64,000 bases of DNA, taken from positions 186,001 through 250,000 of the forward strand of contig JBJXHN010000002.1 of NCBI GenBank assembly GCA_046233135.1, written 5' to 3'. Made by a program: the position numbers and the translations under genes. Origin of the DNA: JBJXHN01 sp046233135 (lineage in GTDB: Bacteria > Pseudomonadota > Alphaproteobacteria > Rhodospirillales > Rhodospirillaceae). Under the pieces are notes generated by a model that saw only the letters and a list, made by a program, of their open reading frames with translations, was not told where the DNA came from and ran no database searches. How positions within the stretch are numbered: the stretch's first letter is position 1; every line of letters begins with the position of its first letter. Of this stretch, positions 15,875 to 24,392 are shown in pieces.

Positions 15875-18346
15875 CTATTCGCCGAGCATAATGGAGATGG
15901 AGATTTGGTTTGCAACAGGTGTGTACAGGTCAACGGCGGACTGTGGGGCGCGGAGCGTAACAATCAAAGAATATCTTGCCTTCGTATCCCAGCGTTTTAG
16001 GAACGGCTTTTCTTTCCACCAGCCGCCAACGGGGAAAATACCGATAGTGTTGCGATCGGCGAGATCGGCAGCGGTTCCTGACCACCAGTCCGAATGAAGG
16101 GAGCCTCGATCCCGGGCGGTGCCCAGCAGCCAATTATCTTCTCCTGGGTGAGACGAGGTCGAACTCCCCTCCTCCTCGTCCCGCGCGGCCTTATTGATCC
16201 TTTGCCGAAAATCGTCCACCCGCTCGCCCGCCCGGTTCACGACAAAGCGCAAATTGTGGGAGGCGTAACGGTGCCGTCGTGTCCAGCCCCGTTCACCCGG
16301 GTTGGGTTCTATGAAATAGGATAGTGTGACGCGGAATTGGACGGGTGCTTCACCCAAGGCAAGCAATTCGTCTTTAGGCCAGGGGAGTTGGTGCAATCTC
16401 ATGTCCCGCGCTGTGACCTGAGCTTTTTCCGGTTTTTTGCCGAAGGGGTAAAGCTCGTCCTCGATCAGCAGTGTCAGGTCGTTGCTGGCGCTGAGAATGG
16501 CGCGATCGAAGTCAGGCACGCCATAGCCGTAGCGGCGCAGCAGGGAATGACGTTCTGCTTTTGAACACTTTTCCATGCGCGACCACATCGCAGGGGTCCA
16601 TTCGGCTGAATGAACGATCAATCCGCGCACTGTTTCAGACCATAGCCCAGGCCGGGCGGCCATGATGCGCGCCGCCAGATTCGCCCCCAGGGCGGCGGCT
16701 CCGCTGGTATCGCCAATTGTATCAAGGAGCCGCATGTTCGGGCGCCAATGGGTGGTGAGCAAACGGAGGTCGTCGATAGGCTGTGGGGACTGGGAGCCAT
16801 CTGTGGCATAGTTGCCGCCTTCAAACACAACATCGGGTTTGATGGGCCATTGCCTGCTCCAGTTGACCGACGTGCGCGAGCAGGGCGACAGGTCTCCCGG
16901 TGCAGCAACCGGCTGCCAGCCGTCATAGGCTGGGTCGATGATGTTGGCCTTTTCGGTGTAGGCCCCAACGGTCAGCGCATTCCATGCCTGTGCCGGGTCC
17001 TCAACCGGCTCCACGTCGTTCTGGTCCAGATAGGTGTCGGGGGTCACCTTACTGGGGTCAATGTTACCCGCCGATAGCACTGTCAGCCGCCGGCTATTCT
17101 CTTCGAAGCAGAGATTGTCCACTGCCGCTGACCATGAAGAAGGGCGGCCTGACCTTGGATTGGCCGTGGTCACTGCCATGCACACAACCCTTTGACGGTT
17201 GGGCGCTTGTTTCTCTGCGAGTGTGACAGCGTCCGCGGTGATCGCGCCATAGAGGTCGGGGTCGTTCTGTCCATTAGGCGGCAGAATTTTTACGCTTTCG
17301 AGCCGGTGCTGAAGATCAATGGAATGGGTGCCAGCGAACAGGGGGAGTAGATCGCCATACATGGCGATGCCGGACATGGCGGTACCATGGCCATTCCACT
17401 GCGCGGCGGTATCCGCGACGTTCCAGGCGGGTTTAACGGTATGCATATCGGATTGATCAAGTGCGACACGGACCAGCGGATGTCCTCGGTTTACTCCACT
17501 GTCAAGCAAGCACACTGCCGGCGCTCTTCCGTCAGGCGGGGTGACTCTGGCAAGGAGGTCATCGCTCCATTCGCGTTGTTCGGCACCGCCCATGCCAAGG
17601 AACAGGGCTGGGGTGTCTTTGGCTAACCGAAGCTCCGCCACCGCATCGCAGTTCCGGATAACCCGGGTCATGGTGGCTTCGTCGGCAAGGGCAAGTAACA
17701 CGTCCCGTTCCCTGAAGGAAACCACATGTTCCTTTCGGGAAATATTCAGGCGGTCAGCGACATGGGTGAATTTCTCTCGGGTCCCCTGCCGCAGCCACAC
17801 TTCCCACCAGATCACATGGCCAGGCGGAGGAAAGTGCCTCTCAGGATCTGTGAATAGGGCGCGGAGAGGCGCAAGGCGAACGGTCTCTATACGGGCCACA
17901 AGGGCTTCGTTCTTGGGTCTGCCGGTGTCAGTCTCTTCGGTGCGGTATTGGGTAACCTTATTTTGATAATAGTCTTCGGCCTTAGTGGGTACGAAGACCG
18001 TTGCCTCGATGGAAGGGGGGCTGCCTCTGCCCTCCGTAACCGAAACCACTTCGATCTGCTTCTGGCGATTGCCGAGCTTGTCGATTGCGTCGCTTTCTCC
18101 GGGCGATACGGAGACTTGCAGGTAGAAGCCCGGCTGCCCCTCGGCGAGGACGGGATTTCGCTCTGCCTTCACAAGGCGGGCCTCCCGGATTGCCTGATCA
18201 ATCGCAGCGGAAAGAGCTGCCGCATGCTGTTCGCGGTCTCGATAGGGAGGAGCTTTCTTTGTTCCCCCTCCCGGATAAGTGTACGGCTCTGTTTTTACAT
18301 GTCCCTCCACGCGGAGGTGAGGCAGGGTGCGGGGAGGTAGGGCCAT
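15875..18346 (-). CDS. Large subtilisin-like (S8) serine protease paired with an AAA ATPase
   Basis: The 823-residue protein has a central peptidase S8 domain with an intact triad: D282 (CLLDSGVNRGHP), H320 (QWNGHGTAMSG) and S548 (GDTSGAAALGAN), plus the oxyanion asparagine N428 (LSAGN). An N-terminal region of about 270 residues and a C-terminal region of about 220 residues are of unknown function. There is no signal peptide or propeptide pattern, so it probably acts in the cytoplasm. It starts 10 bases after the stop of an AAA ATPase gene, and this pairing is found in accessory regions of many bacteria. Base composition is visibly less GC-rich than in neighbouring genes. A role in defence or stress proteolysis is inference only. 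Confidence 0.88.
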   Translation of the reverse strand: MALPPRTLPHLRVEGHVKTEPYTYPGGGTKKAPPYRDREQHAAALSAAIDQAIREARLVKAERNPVLAEGQPGFYLQVSVSPGESDAIDKLGNRQKQIEVVSVTEGRGSPPSIEATVFVPTKAEDYYQNKVTQYRTEETDTGRPKNEALVARIETVRLAPLRALFTDPERHFPPPGHVIWWEVWLRQGTREKFTHVADRLNISRKEHVVSFRERDVLLALADEATMTRVIRNCDAVAELRLAKDTPALFLGMGGAEQREWSDDLLARVTPPDGRAPAVCLLDSGVNRGHPLVRVALDQSDMHTVKPAWNVADTAAQWNGHGTAMSGIAMYGDLLPLFAGTHSIDLQHRLESVKILPPNGQNDPDLYGAITADAVTLAEKQAPNRQRVVCMAVTTANPRSGRPSSWSAAVDNLCFEENSRRLTVLSAGNIDPSKVTPDTYLDQNDVEPVEDPAQAWNALTVGAYTEKANIIDPAYDGWQPVAAPGDLSPCSRTSVNWSRQWPIKPDVVFEGGNYATDGSQSPQPIDDLRLLTTHWRPNMRLLDTIGDTSGAAALGANLAARIMAARPGLWSETVRGLIVHSAEWTPAMWSRMEKCSKAERHSLLRRYGYGVPDFDRAILSASNDLTLLIEDELYPFGKKPEKAQVTARDMRLHQLPWPKDELLALGEAPVQFRVTLSYFIEPNPGERGWTRRHRYASHNLRFVVNRAGERVDDFRQRINKAARDEEEGSSTSSHPGEDNWLLGTARDRGSLHSDWWSGTAADLADRNTIGIFPVGGWWKEKPFLKRWDTKARYSLIVTLRAPQSAVDLYTPVANQISISIMLGE

Positions 18347-18356
18347 GGGCGGGAAT

Positions 18357-19349
18357 TCACTCGTTATGGCGGGACGCCCTTTGCCGTTCTGTTACGGCGG
18401 CCAGAAGGGCCTGGGTGGTAATCTTGGTGCTGCCGGCCAGGATCGTTGTCTTCGCGGCTTCGTCAGAGGCGCGGGCCGCTTCGGCATGGCTGAGGCCGCT
18501 TGCCGCTTCAGTGACCTTGGCCCAGGCGACGCGCGGGACTTCAAACGCGGCGAGCCGGTTTTTCATCAGGCGTTCCAGAACCCCGCTGTCAGGCAAGGCG
18601 TACTCAATCACATCGTCGAAACGACGGAACAACGCTCGGTCCAGCAAGTCCGGGTAATTCGTTGCCGAGACAATCAGGCTATCACTATCGTCCAGCTCCA
18701 GGAATTGCAAAAAGGAATTGAGGACTCGGCGAATTTCACCCACGTCATTCTCGCTGGAGCGCTTGGCGCCGATGGCATCAAATTCGTCGAACAAATAAAC
18801 ACCGCGGGTCATACGCATGGCATCGAAGACCAGGCGCAGTTTTCCGGCGGTATCGCCCATGAATTTGGAAATCAGGCTGTCCAGGACAACAGTGAACAAG
18901 GGAAGGTGAAGTTCTCCGGCCAAAGCCGCCGCAGTCATGGTCTTCCCTGCTCCCGGTGGTCCGACCAAGAGCAGCTTGCGCCGGGGCGTCAGGCCATGGG
19001 TCCGCAAAACAGCCTGTTGGGTCTGCTCCAGCAGGGTTCGACGCAAGCGATCCTCAGTCTCCCCGGTGAGAACCATGCTTGCCAGCCGCACGTCTGAATA
19101 TCGGACCGTCAACAGGTTAGACAGTTCACCTTTGGGTTGTATGAGCGGTACCGGGCCTGAGTGTTTGGCGGAGACTGCCGTTTTCTTTTCCTTGGCGTGG
19201 TCGATCAGGTCGCGGACTTCCTGTGCCAGCCTGACGTGGCCCTGGCGGGCCTCGTGGGCAGCCAACTGCATCGCCACGGTGAGAAAGTGGTCCTCATCAC
19301 CGGCGATATGGCTCTTCAGCAGAGCGACGATGTGGCGAGCCGTGGTCAT
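18357..19349 (-). CDS. AAA ATPase, partner of the S8 protease
   Basis: The 330-residue protein is a single classical AAA module (SpoVK-like). An N-terminal helical region of about 95 residues precedes Walker A GPPGAGKT (residues 130-137) and Walker B VYLFDEFDAI (D188, E189). A sensor-1 asparagine (SATNYPDLLDRAL) and an arginine-finger-like pair (FRRFDD) follow. It should form a ring and use ATP to recognise, unfold or signal to a target. Being first in a two-gene operon with the S8 protease 10 bases downstream, it is probably the sensor or loader for that protease. No toxin, integrase or transposase gene is adjacent. Confidence 0.88.
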   Translation of the reverse strand: MTTARHIVALLKSHIAGDEDHFLTVAMQLAAHEARQGHVRLAQEVRDLIDHAKEKKTAVSAKHSGPVPLIQPKGELSNLLTVRYSDVRLASMVLTGETEDRLRRTLLEQTQQAVLRTHGLTPRRKLLLVGPPGAGKTMTAAALAGELHLPLFTVVLDSLISKFMGDTAGKLRLVFDAMRMTRGVYLFDEFDAIGAKRSSENDVGEIRRVLNSFLQFLELDDSDSLIVSATNYPDLLDRALFRRFDDVIEYALPDSGVLERLMKNRLAAFEVPRVAWAKVTEAASGLSHAEAARASDEAAKTTILAGSTKITTQALLAAVTERQRASRHNE

Positions 19350-19946
19350 GATGCGCTGAAATTGGGGATTGCTCCCCCCTTTTCCCCTATCGTCACCCCT
19401 TGCGTGGTTGCCTGGGCGCGCCCCTGTATACCATCAAGATAGATCTGAACAGGGTGTTACTCCAGCGCTGGCGAATAGCCAGTCTTGATTCCATATTCAA
19501 ATTCAGACCTGACGTTGCTCCGGGGCTTCCCCCTACCGATACTCCCCATCCCTTGCCCGGCTCAGCGCTTCGGTCAGTTGCATGGCGAAGCGGGCGGAGG
19601 CGACGGGCAGGGCGCGGCCATCTCCGTGGAAGTCTGGGCGCTGCCCCGGGCGGCGCTTTCTGGATACCGAAGCCGCCGCCTGGTTTTCCACCGGATGCCC
19701 CGATTCCCGCGCCCCGGCACAGGGATCGGGGGGCGTCCGAAAGAAGAACCGCAAATGAAATAAAGGGTCTTTGTAATCGAGTGTCTGGGTCAAATTTTGC
19801 AATAAGATTAATGTATGTTCTATTTCCTCCTCTGCTACGATCCCTCGACGCCGGTCCGGATGCCAAGATCCGCAACGGGCGAAGGAATGGCGGGAGGAAC
19901 CGGATGATCTGGCTCGTTCCTGTCTTGTAAAGATGAGGGAGTGCCC
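19350..19946. other. Gene-free stretch between the AAA ATPase and the chemoreceptor
   Basis: Roughly 600 bases hold the divergent upstream regions of the ATPase and chemoreceptor genes. Short open frames here on both strands have no family resemblance and no ribosome binding site. The 19740-19830 part is AT-rich and is the best place for the chemoreceptor promoter. I see no integrase and no repeat of the tRNA-Gln 3' end that would mark an island boundary. Confidence 0.5.
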
Positions 19947-21653
19947 ATGATCGCAGTGGTTCGCAATGCCAAGATCAAGACCCGGGTGATCACCGGATAC
20001 GCGGTGATTCTGGGGCTGCTCAGTCTTCTGACGATCCTGGGGGTGAGCGAGGTTTCGTTTATTAACGCCAGCTTCAACGAAATCAATGACGTCAATGGCG
20101 TGAAGCAACGTCATGCCATCAACTTCCGGGGCAGTGTCCATGACCGGGCCATTGCGGTGCGCGATGTGGTGCTGATCCGCGATGACAGCGCGCTGCCCGA
20201 GGTCCTGAACGACATCAAGCGGCTGGAGGCCTTCTACACGGATGCGGCCGGTCCGCTGGATCGCATGATGTCCAATCAGGCCAGCACCACCGCTGCGGAA
20301 CGGGGGCTGCTTGCGGACATCAAGGAGACCGAAAGCCGCACCATGCCGCTGATCACCCGGGTGATCGAACTGCGGCGGGCCGGCGACTTTGACGCTGCCC
20401 GCGCCCTGCTGCTGGAAGAGGCCCGTCCGGCCTTTACTGAATGGCTGGAGCGCATAAACCATTTCATCGACTACCAGGAAGCCCAAAGCCAGACGGTGGG
20501 TGACCAAGCCCGGCAGGTGGCCAGCGATTTCTCGGTGCTGATGTTGGGAGCGACGGCGGTCTGCCTGGCCATTGGCGTGGTTTTCGCCCTTTGGGCCATC
20601 GCGTCGCTGCGACCCCTGCGCCGGCTGACCGATGCGACCCTGGATCTGGCCAGGGGTAACCTGAACACCGACTTGCCCGAAGCCCGGGGACGCGACGAAG
20701 TGGCCGAGATCACCGGTGCGGTGGCCGTGTTCAAGGCCAACGCCATTGAGGCCGAGGCCATGCGCCGGCGTCAGGCCGATGCCGACCGCGAGGCGGAGAA
20801 GCAGAAGCGCGCGGAAATGGTCGCCCTGGCCGCGTCGTTCGAAAGTCAGGTGAAGGGGGTGGTGGATACGGTCAACACCTCGGCCCGGAAAGTGAAACAG
20901 GCCGCCGAGGGGCTGAATCGCACCGCGTCGGATACCTCGGACCGCTCGGCCACCGTTGCCCATTCCGCGTCGGAGGCCGCAGACGCGGTGGACTCGGTGT
21001 CGGAAGCCACCCACCAGTTGTCCCAATCCATCGCCGAGATCAGCGAAAAGATCGACCTGAGTGCGGGCAAGACGCAGGAAGCGGCCCGGCAGGCGGAATT
21101 GACCAACGGCATCGTTGACGGTCTGGCCAGCAAGGCCGATGGCATCGGCGGCGTGATCCAGCTGATCAGCGACATTGCCAGCCAGACCAACCTGCTGGCG
21201 CTCAACGCCACCATCGAGGCCGCGCGGGCCGGCGATGCGGGCAAGGGCTTCGCCGTTGTGGCCAACGAAGTGAAGAGTCTCGCCAACCAGACCACCCGGG
21301 CGACCGACGAGATCGCCACCCGGATCGTTGAGGTGCAGGACGTGACCCGCGAGGTGGTATCGGCCATCGGCCGTATCGTCGGGACGATCAACGACGTCAA
21401 TGAAATCTCGTCCGGCATCGCCTCGGCGGTTGAGGAACAGAGCGCGTCCACGGCCAGCATCGCGGGCAGCGTCCAGGCGGCGTCGCAGGCCACCACGGTG
21501 GTGTCGTCGTCCATCGGCAAGGTCCGCGACGCAGCAGCGGATACGGGCCAGTCCGCCGGGGGACTGCTCAGCGCATCGGACGATCTGATCGATCAGGCGC
21601 AGGTGCTGCGGGATCAGGTGAACAACTTTTTGAGGACAGTCCGGGGCTCCTGA
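19947..21653 (+). CDS. Membrane methyl-accepting chemotaxis protein
   Basis: This 568-residue chemoreceptor has a first membrane span near residues 13-33 (AVILGLLSLLTILGV), a periplasmic four-helix-bundle-type sensor of about 150 residues, and a second span near residues 192-212. A HAMP domain (ASLRPLRRLTDATLDLARGN) and a signalling domain follow, with the conserved tip LLALNATIEAARAGDAGKGF near residue 412. The ATG at 19947 follows GAGGGA at a 6-base spacing. The stop codon lies inside the first copy of a 35-bp tandem repeat. The ligand is unknown. A PAS gene and a soluble receptor gene follow on the same strand. Confidence 0.93.
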   Translation: MIAVVRNAKIKTRVITGYAVILGLLSLLTILGVSEVSFINASFNEINDVNGVKQRHAINFRGSVHDRAIAVRDVVLIRDDSALPEVLNDIKRLEAFYTDAAGPLDRMMSNQASTTAAERGLLADIKETESRTMPLITRVIELRRAGDFDAARALLLEEARPAFTEWLERINHFIDYQEAQSQTVGDQARQVASDFSVLMLGATAVCLAIGVVFALWAIASLRPLRRLTDATLDLARGNLNTDLPEARGRDEVAEITGAVAVFKANAIEAEAMRRRQADADREAEKQKRAEMVALAASFESQVKGVVDTVNTSARKVKQAAEGLNRTASDTSDRSATVAHSASEAADAVDSVSEATHQLSQSIAEISEKIDLSAGKTQEAARQAELTNGIVDGLASKADGIGGVIQLISDIASQTNLLALNATIEAARAGDAGKGFAVVANEVKSLANQTTRATDEIATRIVEVQDVTREVVSAIGRIVGTINDVNEISSGIASAVEEQSASTASIAGSVQAASQATTVVSSSIGKVRDAAADTGQSAGGLLSASDDLIDQAQVLRDQVNNFLRTVRGS

Positions 21654-21765
21654 GATCCGGACGAGGAAAATGAAGCCGGGGCTCCTGAGACCCGGACGAG
21701 GAAAATGAAGCCGGGGCTCCTGAGACCCGGACGGGGAACATGGCTCCGGGGCTTTTGAGACCCGG
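21641..21765. repeat. 35-bp tandem repeat across the chemoreceptor stop codon
   Basis: Three full copies begin at 21641, 21676 and 21711, and a partial fourth begins at 21746. Each starts CCGGGGCTCCTGAGA and carries CCGG pairs that could form a small hairpin. The first copy supplies the last codons and the TGA stop of the chemoreceptor gene. Copies 1-3 differ at only a few bases. Confidence 0.9.
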
Positions 21766-21988
21766 AACCCCTTTTCTCCGCCGCTGTGTTTCGATGAGAG
21801 ATCCATGGATGGGGGGTTGCGGATTTCACGGGTACCGCTCTGCCAAAAAATACCCATGATTTATATCAGAAAAGATATGTGGTGGCAGGCGCTTCGACCA
21901 AGGTGTGCCCCGAAGGGCCTTGGGTCCCTTGACGGAATCGGGCTGGCTCGGTAAGCCGTGCGCACCACTGTTAGTAGGAATCGGGGTC

Positions 21989-22516
21989 ATGAGCGCTCCC
22001 GCAGTATCGTTAACCGGCGTTGAACGGACGTTTGATTCGGGCGAGATCATCGTTTCGAAGACAGACCTCAAGGGGCGCATCACTTACGCCAATGATCTTT
22101 TCCTCACGCTGGCCGATTATTCGGAGCGGGAGATTCTGGGCCAGCCTCATAACATTATCCGGCATCCGCAGATGCCCCGGAGCATTTTCAAGCTGCTTTG
22201 GGAACACATCCGGTCGGGGCGGGAGATCTTCGCCTATGTGATGAACCGGTCGCGCAACGGGGATCACTACTGGGTGATCGCCCACGTGACGCCGTCGCGG
22301 GACACCAGCGGACAAATCGTCGGCTACCATTCCAACCGCCGGGCGCCGAAACGGACGGCTTTGACCGAAACCATCATTCCGCTGTACCGCACCCTGCGAG
22401 CGATGGAGCTGGAAGCCCGGGATCCTAAGCAGGGCCTGGAGACGTCCGGTAAGCATCTGAAGGGCCTGCTGGATCAGCGGGGTATGGAAACCAACGAGTA
22501 CTTCCTGAGTTTGTGA
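21989..22516 (+). CDS. PAS domain protein, Aer-type sensor without output domain
   Basis: The 175-residue protein is one PAS domain close to the aerotaxis-receptor type. It has GRITYANDLFLTLADYSE near residue 29, GQPHNIIRHPQMPR near residue 51 and NGDHYWVIAHVTP near residue 88, followed by a helical tail of about 60 residues. Aer-type PAS domains bind FAD and report redox state. No membrane span or signalling domain is present. The next gene, 38 bases on, is a receptor signalling domain without a sensor, so the pair looks like an Aer-like receptor split into two proteins. The ATG at 21989 was chosen over upstream in-frame starts because similarity begins there. Confidence 0.85.
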   Translation: MSAPAVSLTGVERTFDSGEIIVSKTDLKGRITYANDLFLTLADYSEREILGQPHNIIRHPQMPRSIFKLLWEHIRSGREIFAYVMNRSRNGDHYWVIAHVTPSRDTSGQIVGYHSNRRAPKRTALTETIIPLYRTLRAMELEARDPKQGLETSGKHLKGLLDQRGMETNEYFLSL

Positions 22517-22554
22517 GCCGGCGGCACGCACCGTCAGGGGTGAGAGGGTAAAGC

Positions 22555-23697
22555 ATGAGCCTGTTCTCCAAGGGTGGGGTGTCCCGCAAGGCCAGTCTGG
22601 AAAAGGCCATCGCCGTGTGCGAGGCGGTTTCCGACGGGGACTTCGAGGCCCGAATCACCCGGATCGACGAAGACGGCGAGCTCGCGCCGCTGTTCCGGGC
22701 GATCAATCGCCTGGTGGACCGCACCGATGCCTTTATCCGCGAGTCTTCGGCGTCGATGGACTACGTTGCGGATCGCAAGTTCTATCGCAAGATCCTGATG
22801 GACGGCATGCCCGGTGCCTTCGGCCGGGGGGCGGACGTGATCAACGCCTCCATCGAACGGATGGGCGAGGTCAACCGGGGCTCGCGGGAGATCGTCGATT
22901 CGGTGCAGCAGGTCATCGCCGTGGTGAACGAGAAGATCGGCGAGATCAACACGGCCGCCAATGAATCCGTGAAACGCACCGACACCACCACTGGCAAGTC
23001 GCTGAGCGTGTCCGAAGCGGCGTCCCGGTCGGCGGAGAACGTCGCCGGTGTGGCCGAAGCCACCGAAGACCTGGACCGGGTGGGGCGGGAGATCACAGGA
23101 CGCATCGCCGATACCTCCAAGGCCGTGGCCTTGGCCGTGGAACGGTCCAACGCGGCGACGGAGAAGATGCAGTCCTTGTCGGATGCGACGGCCAAGATCA
23201 CCTCGGTGGTGGATCTGATCACCAGCATCGCCAGCCAGACCAACCTTCTGGCGCTCAACGCGACCATCGAAGCCGCGCGCGCCGGCGAGGCGGGCAAGGG
23301 ATTTGCCGTGGTCGCGGGCGAGGTCAAGGCCCTGGCCAACCAGACGGCCAAAGCCACCGAAGATATCGTCAAGCAGATCGCCGAAGTGCAGCACACCACC
23401 GATCAGGCGGTCGAGGAGATCACCCGGATCCGCGAACTCAGCGGCCAGTTGATGGATGAGAACGACGGCATTTCCCAGGCGGTCGACCGTCAGGCCGTTG
23501 CCCAGAACGCCATCTCGGAACGGATCCAGCAGTTGTCCCAAGAGGTCAACCTGGTGTCGGAGAACGTGGTCAACGTGGTTCAGGCCTCTGCCCAGTCCTA
23601 TGCCTCTTCGATTCAGGTGATCTGGTCGGCCAAGGACCTGGAGGAACCGTCGGAGGTTCTGTCCGACAGAATTCAGACCTTTACTCGTATCATCTGA
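22555..23697 (+). CDS. Soluble methyl-accepting chemotaxis protein
   Basis: The 380-residue protein has no membrane span. Residues 1-90 form a short region with a HAMP-like motif (VSDGDFEARITRIDEDGEL). The rest is a long coiled-coil signalling domain with the kinase-control tip LLALNATIEAARAGEAGKGF near residue 235. It should sit in cytoplasmic arrays with CheA/CheW, none of which are encoded in this window. It directly follows the PAS gene, which may provide its sensory input. A STAS gene follows after 53 bases, which hints at a link to the partner-switching module. Confidence 0.9.
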   Translation: MSLFSKGGVSRKASLEKAIAVCEAVSDGDFEARITRIDEDGELAPLFRAINRLVDRTDAFIRESSASMDYVADRKFYRKILMDGMPGAFGRGADVINASIERMGEVNRGSREIVDSVQQVIAVVNEKIGEINTAANESVKRTDTTTGKSLSVSEAASRSAENVAGVAEATEDLDRVGREITGRIADTSKAVALAVERSNAATEKMQSLSDATAKITSVVDLITSIASQTNLLALNATIEAARAGEAGKGFAVVAGEVKALANQTAKATEDIVKQIAEVQHTTDQAVEEITRIRELSGQLMDENDGISQAVDRQAVAQNAISERIQQLSQEVNLVSENVVNVVQASAQSYASSIQVIWSAKDLEEPSEVLSDRIQTFTRII

Positions 23698-23750
23698 TAC
23701 CTTGACTGCCCCCGAACCCTTCAAGCATCCAAGGCGACCCGGACATCTCC

Positions 23751-24059
23751 ATGCAAAGCTCCATCGACACGCGTAGCGGAACCGCCACGGCCTCCTTGAC
23801 CGGACGGCTGACCTTCAATGATCAGCAGGCCTTCCGCGATCTTCTGACGGGGATGAGCCAGTCCGGCGCGAAGGCCTGGGTGCTCGACCTGACCCGTCTG
23901 GAGTTCATCGATTCGGCGGGCCTGGGATTGCTGCTGCTGCTGCGTCAGGCCGCCGCCAAGGAAGACGCCCAGGCGTCCTTGCGGGTGGCCCCGGACGGGC
24001 AGGTGCGCAAGCTGATGGACGCCGCAAGGTTCGGGCAGATGTTCAGTATCCAGGGCTGA
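23751..24059 (+). CDS. STAS domain anti-sigma-factor antagonist-like protein
   Basis: The 102-residue protein is a single STAS domain of SpoIIAA/RsbV type. It has the phosphorylatable serine S55 in EFIDSAGLGLLL and the expected flanking strands (ASLTGRLTFND, WVLDLTRL). In partner switching, the unphosphorylated form binds an HATPase kinase and a PP2C phosphatase restores it. Such a kinase and phosphatase are fused in the protein encoded at 24393, so this is the likely substrate of that protein. It follows the soluble chemoreceptor on the same strand. Confidence 0.9.
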   Translation: MQSSIDTRSGTATASLTGRLTFNDQQAFRDLLTGMSQSGAKAWVLDLTRLEFIDSAGLGLLLLLRQAAAKEDAQASLRVAPDGQVRKLMDAARFGQMFSIQG

Positions 24060-24134
24060 GAGATCTGTCTTCCGGTCCCGCTTCCTGCGGCTGAAGGCAG
24101 GGAGAGGCGGGCCAGCGTAGCGTGGGGCTGCGTT

Positions 24135-24332
24135 TTATCGGCTTCTAATATGCCGGACTTCCCGCTTGGGGCCGGAATAGAAGTCGCAACGGCCCAGGGC
24201 ATTCTTTTCCTGAGTCGGAACCGAAGAGGTTTTGGCACCGAAGCTGGTGGTTGCCTTCTCGTTGGTTTCGCAGTCGTCGCACCATGTGGTGTCTCCGCAA
24301 TTGATGCGGGTTGTGTTTTCTTGGTCGGCCAT
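24135..24332 (-). CDS. 65-residue Cys-containing protein, unrecognised
   Basis: This small gene lies on the opposite strand between the STAS and phosphatase genes. It encodes 65 residues with four cysteines: C12, C18 and C21 in NCGDTTWCDDCETN, and C49 in GRCDF. The N-terminal trio could be part of a metal site or disulfides. The ATG at 24332 is preceded by GAGGAT at about 6 bases. The rest is polar with a basic tail. No family is recognised; coding status rests on the ribosome binding site and the non-random composition. Confidence 0.55.
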   Translation of the reverse strand: MADQENTTRINCGDTTWCDDCETNEKATTSFGAKTSSVPTQEKNALGRCDFYSGPKREVRHIRSR

Positions 24333-24392
24333 AAGGCGATCCTCGTTTCGGGTACTGGGGGGCAACAGCCTTATCAGGAGGAACCATAGACC

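Noticed and set aside
15660..19946. Integrated genomic island with att sites at tRNA-Gln
   Set aside because: No integrase gene and no second copy of the tRNA 3' end could be found by eye, so only an accessory region, not a defined island, is claimed.
21641..21765. Possible CRISPR array
   Set aside because: The repeats are directly contiguous with no spacers, and no cas genes are present.
19533..21857. 774-codon minus-strand frame opposite the membrane chemoreceptor
   Set aside because: The receptor on the plus strand has clear domains and a good start; the antisense frame is low-complexity and runs through the tandem repeat.
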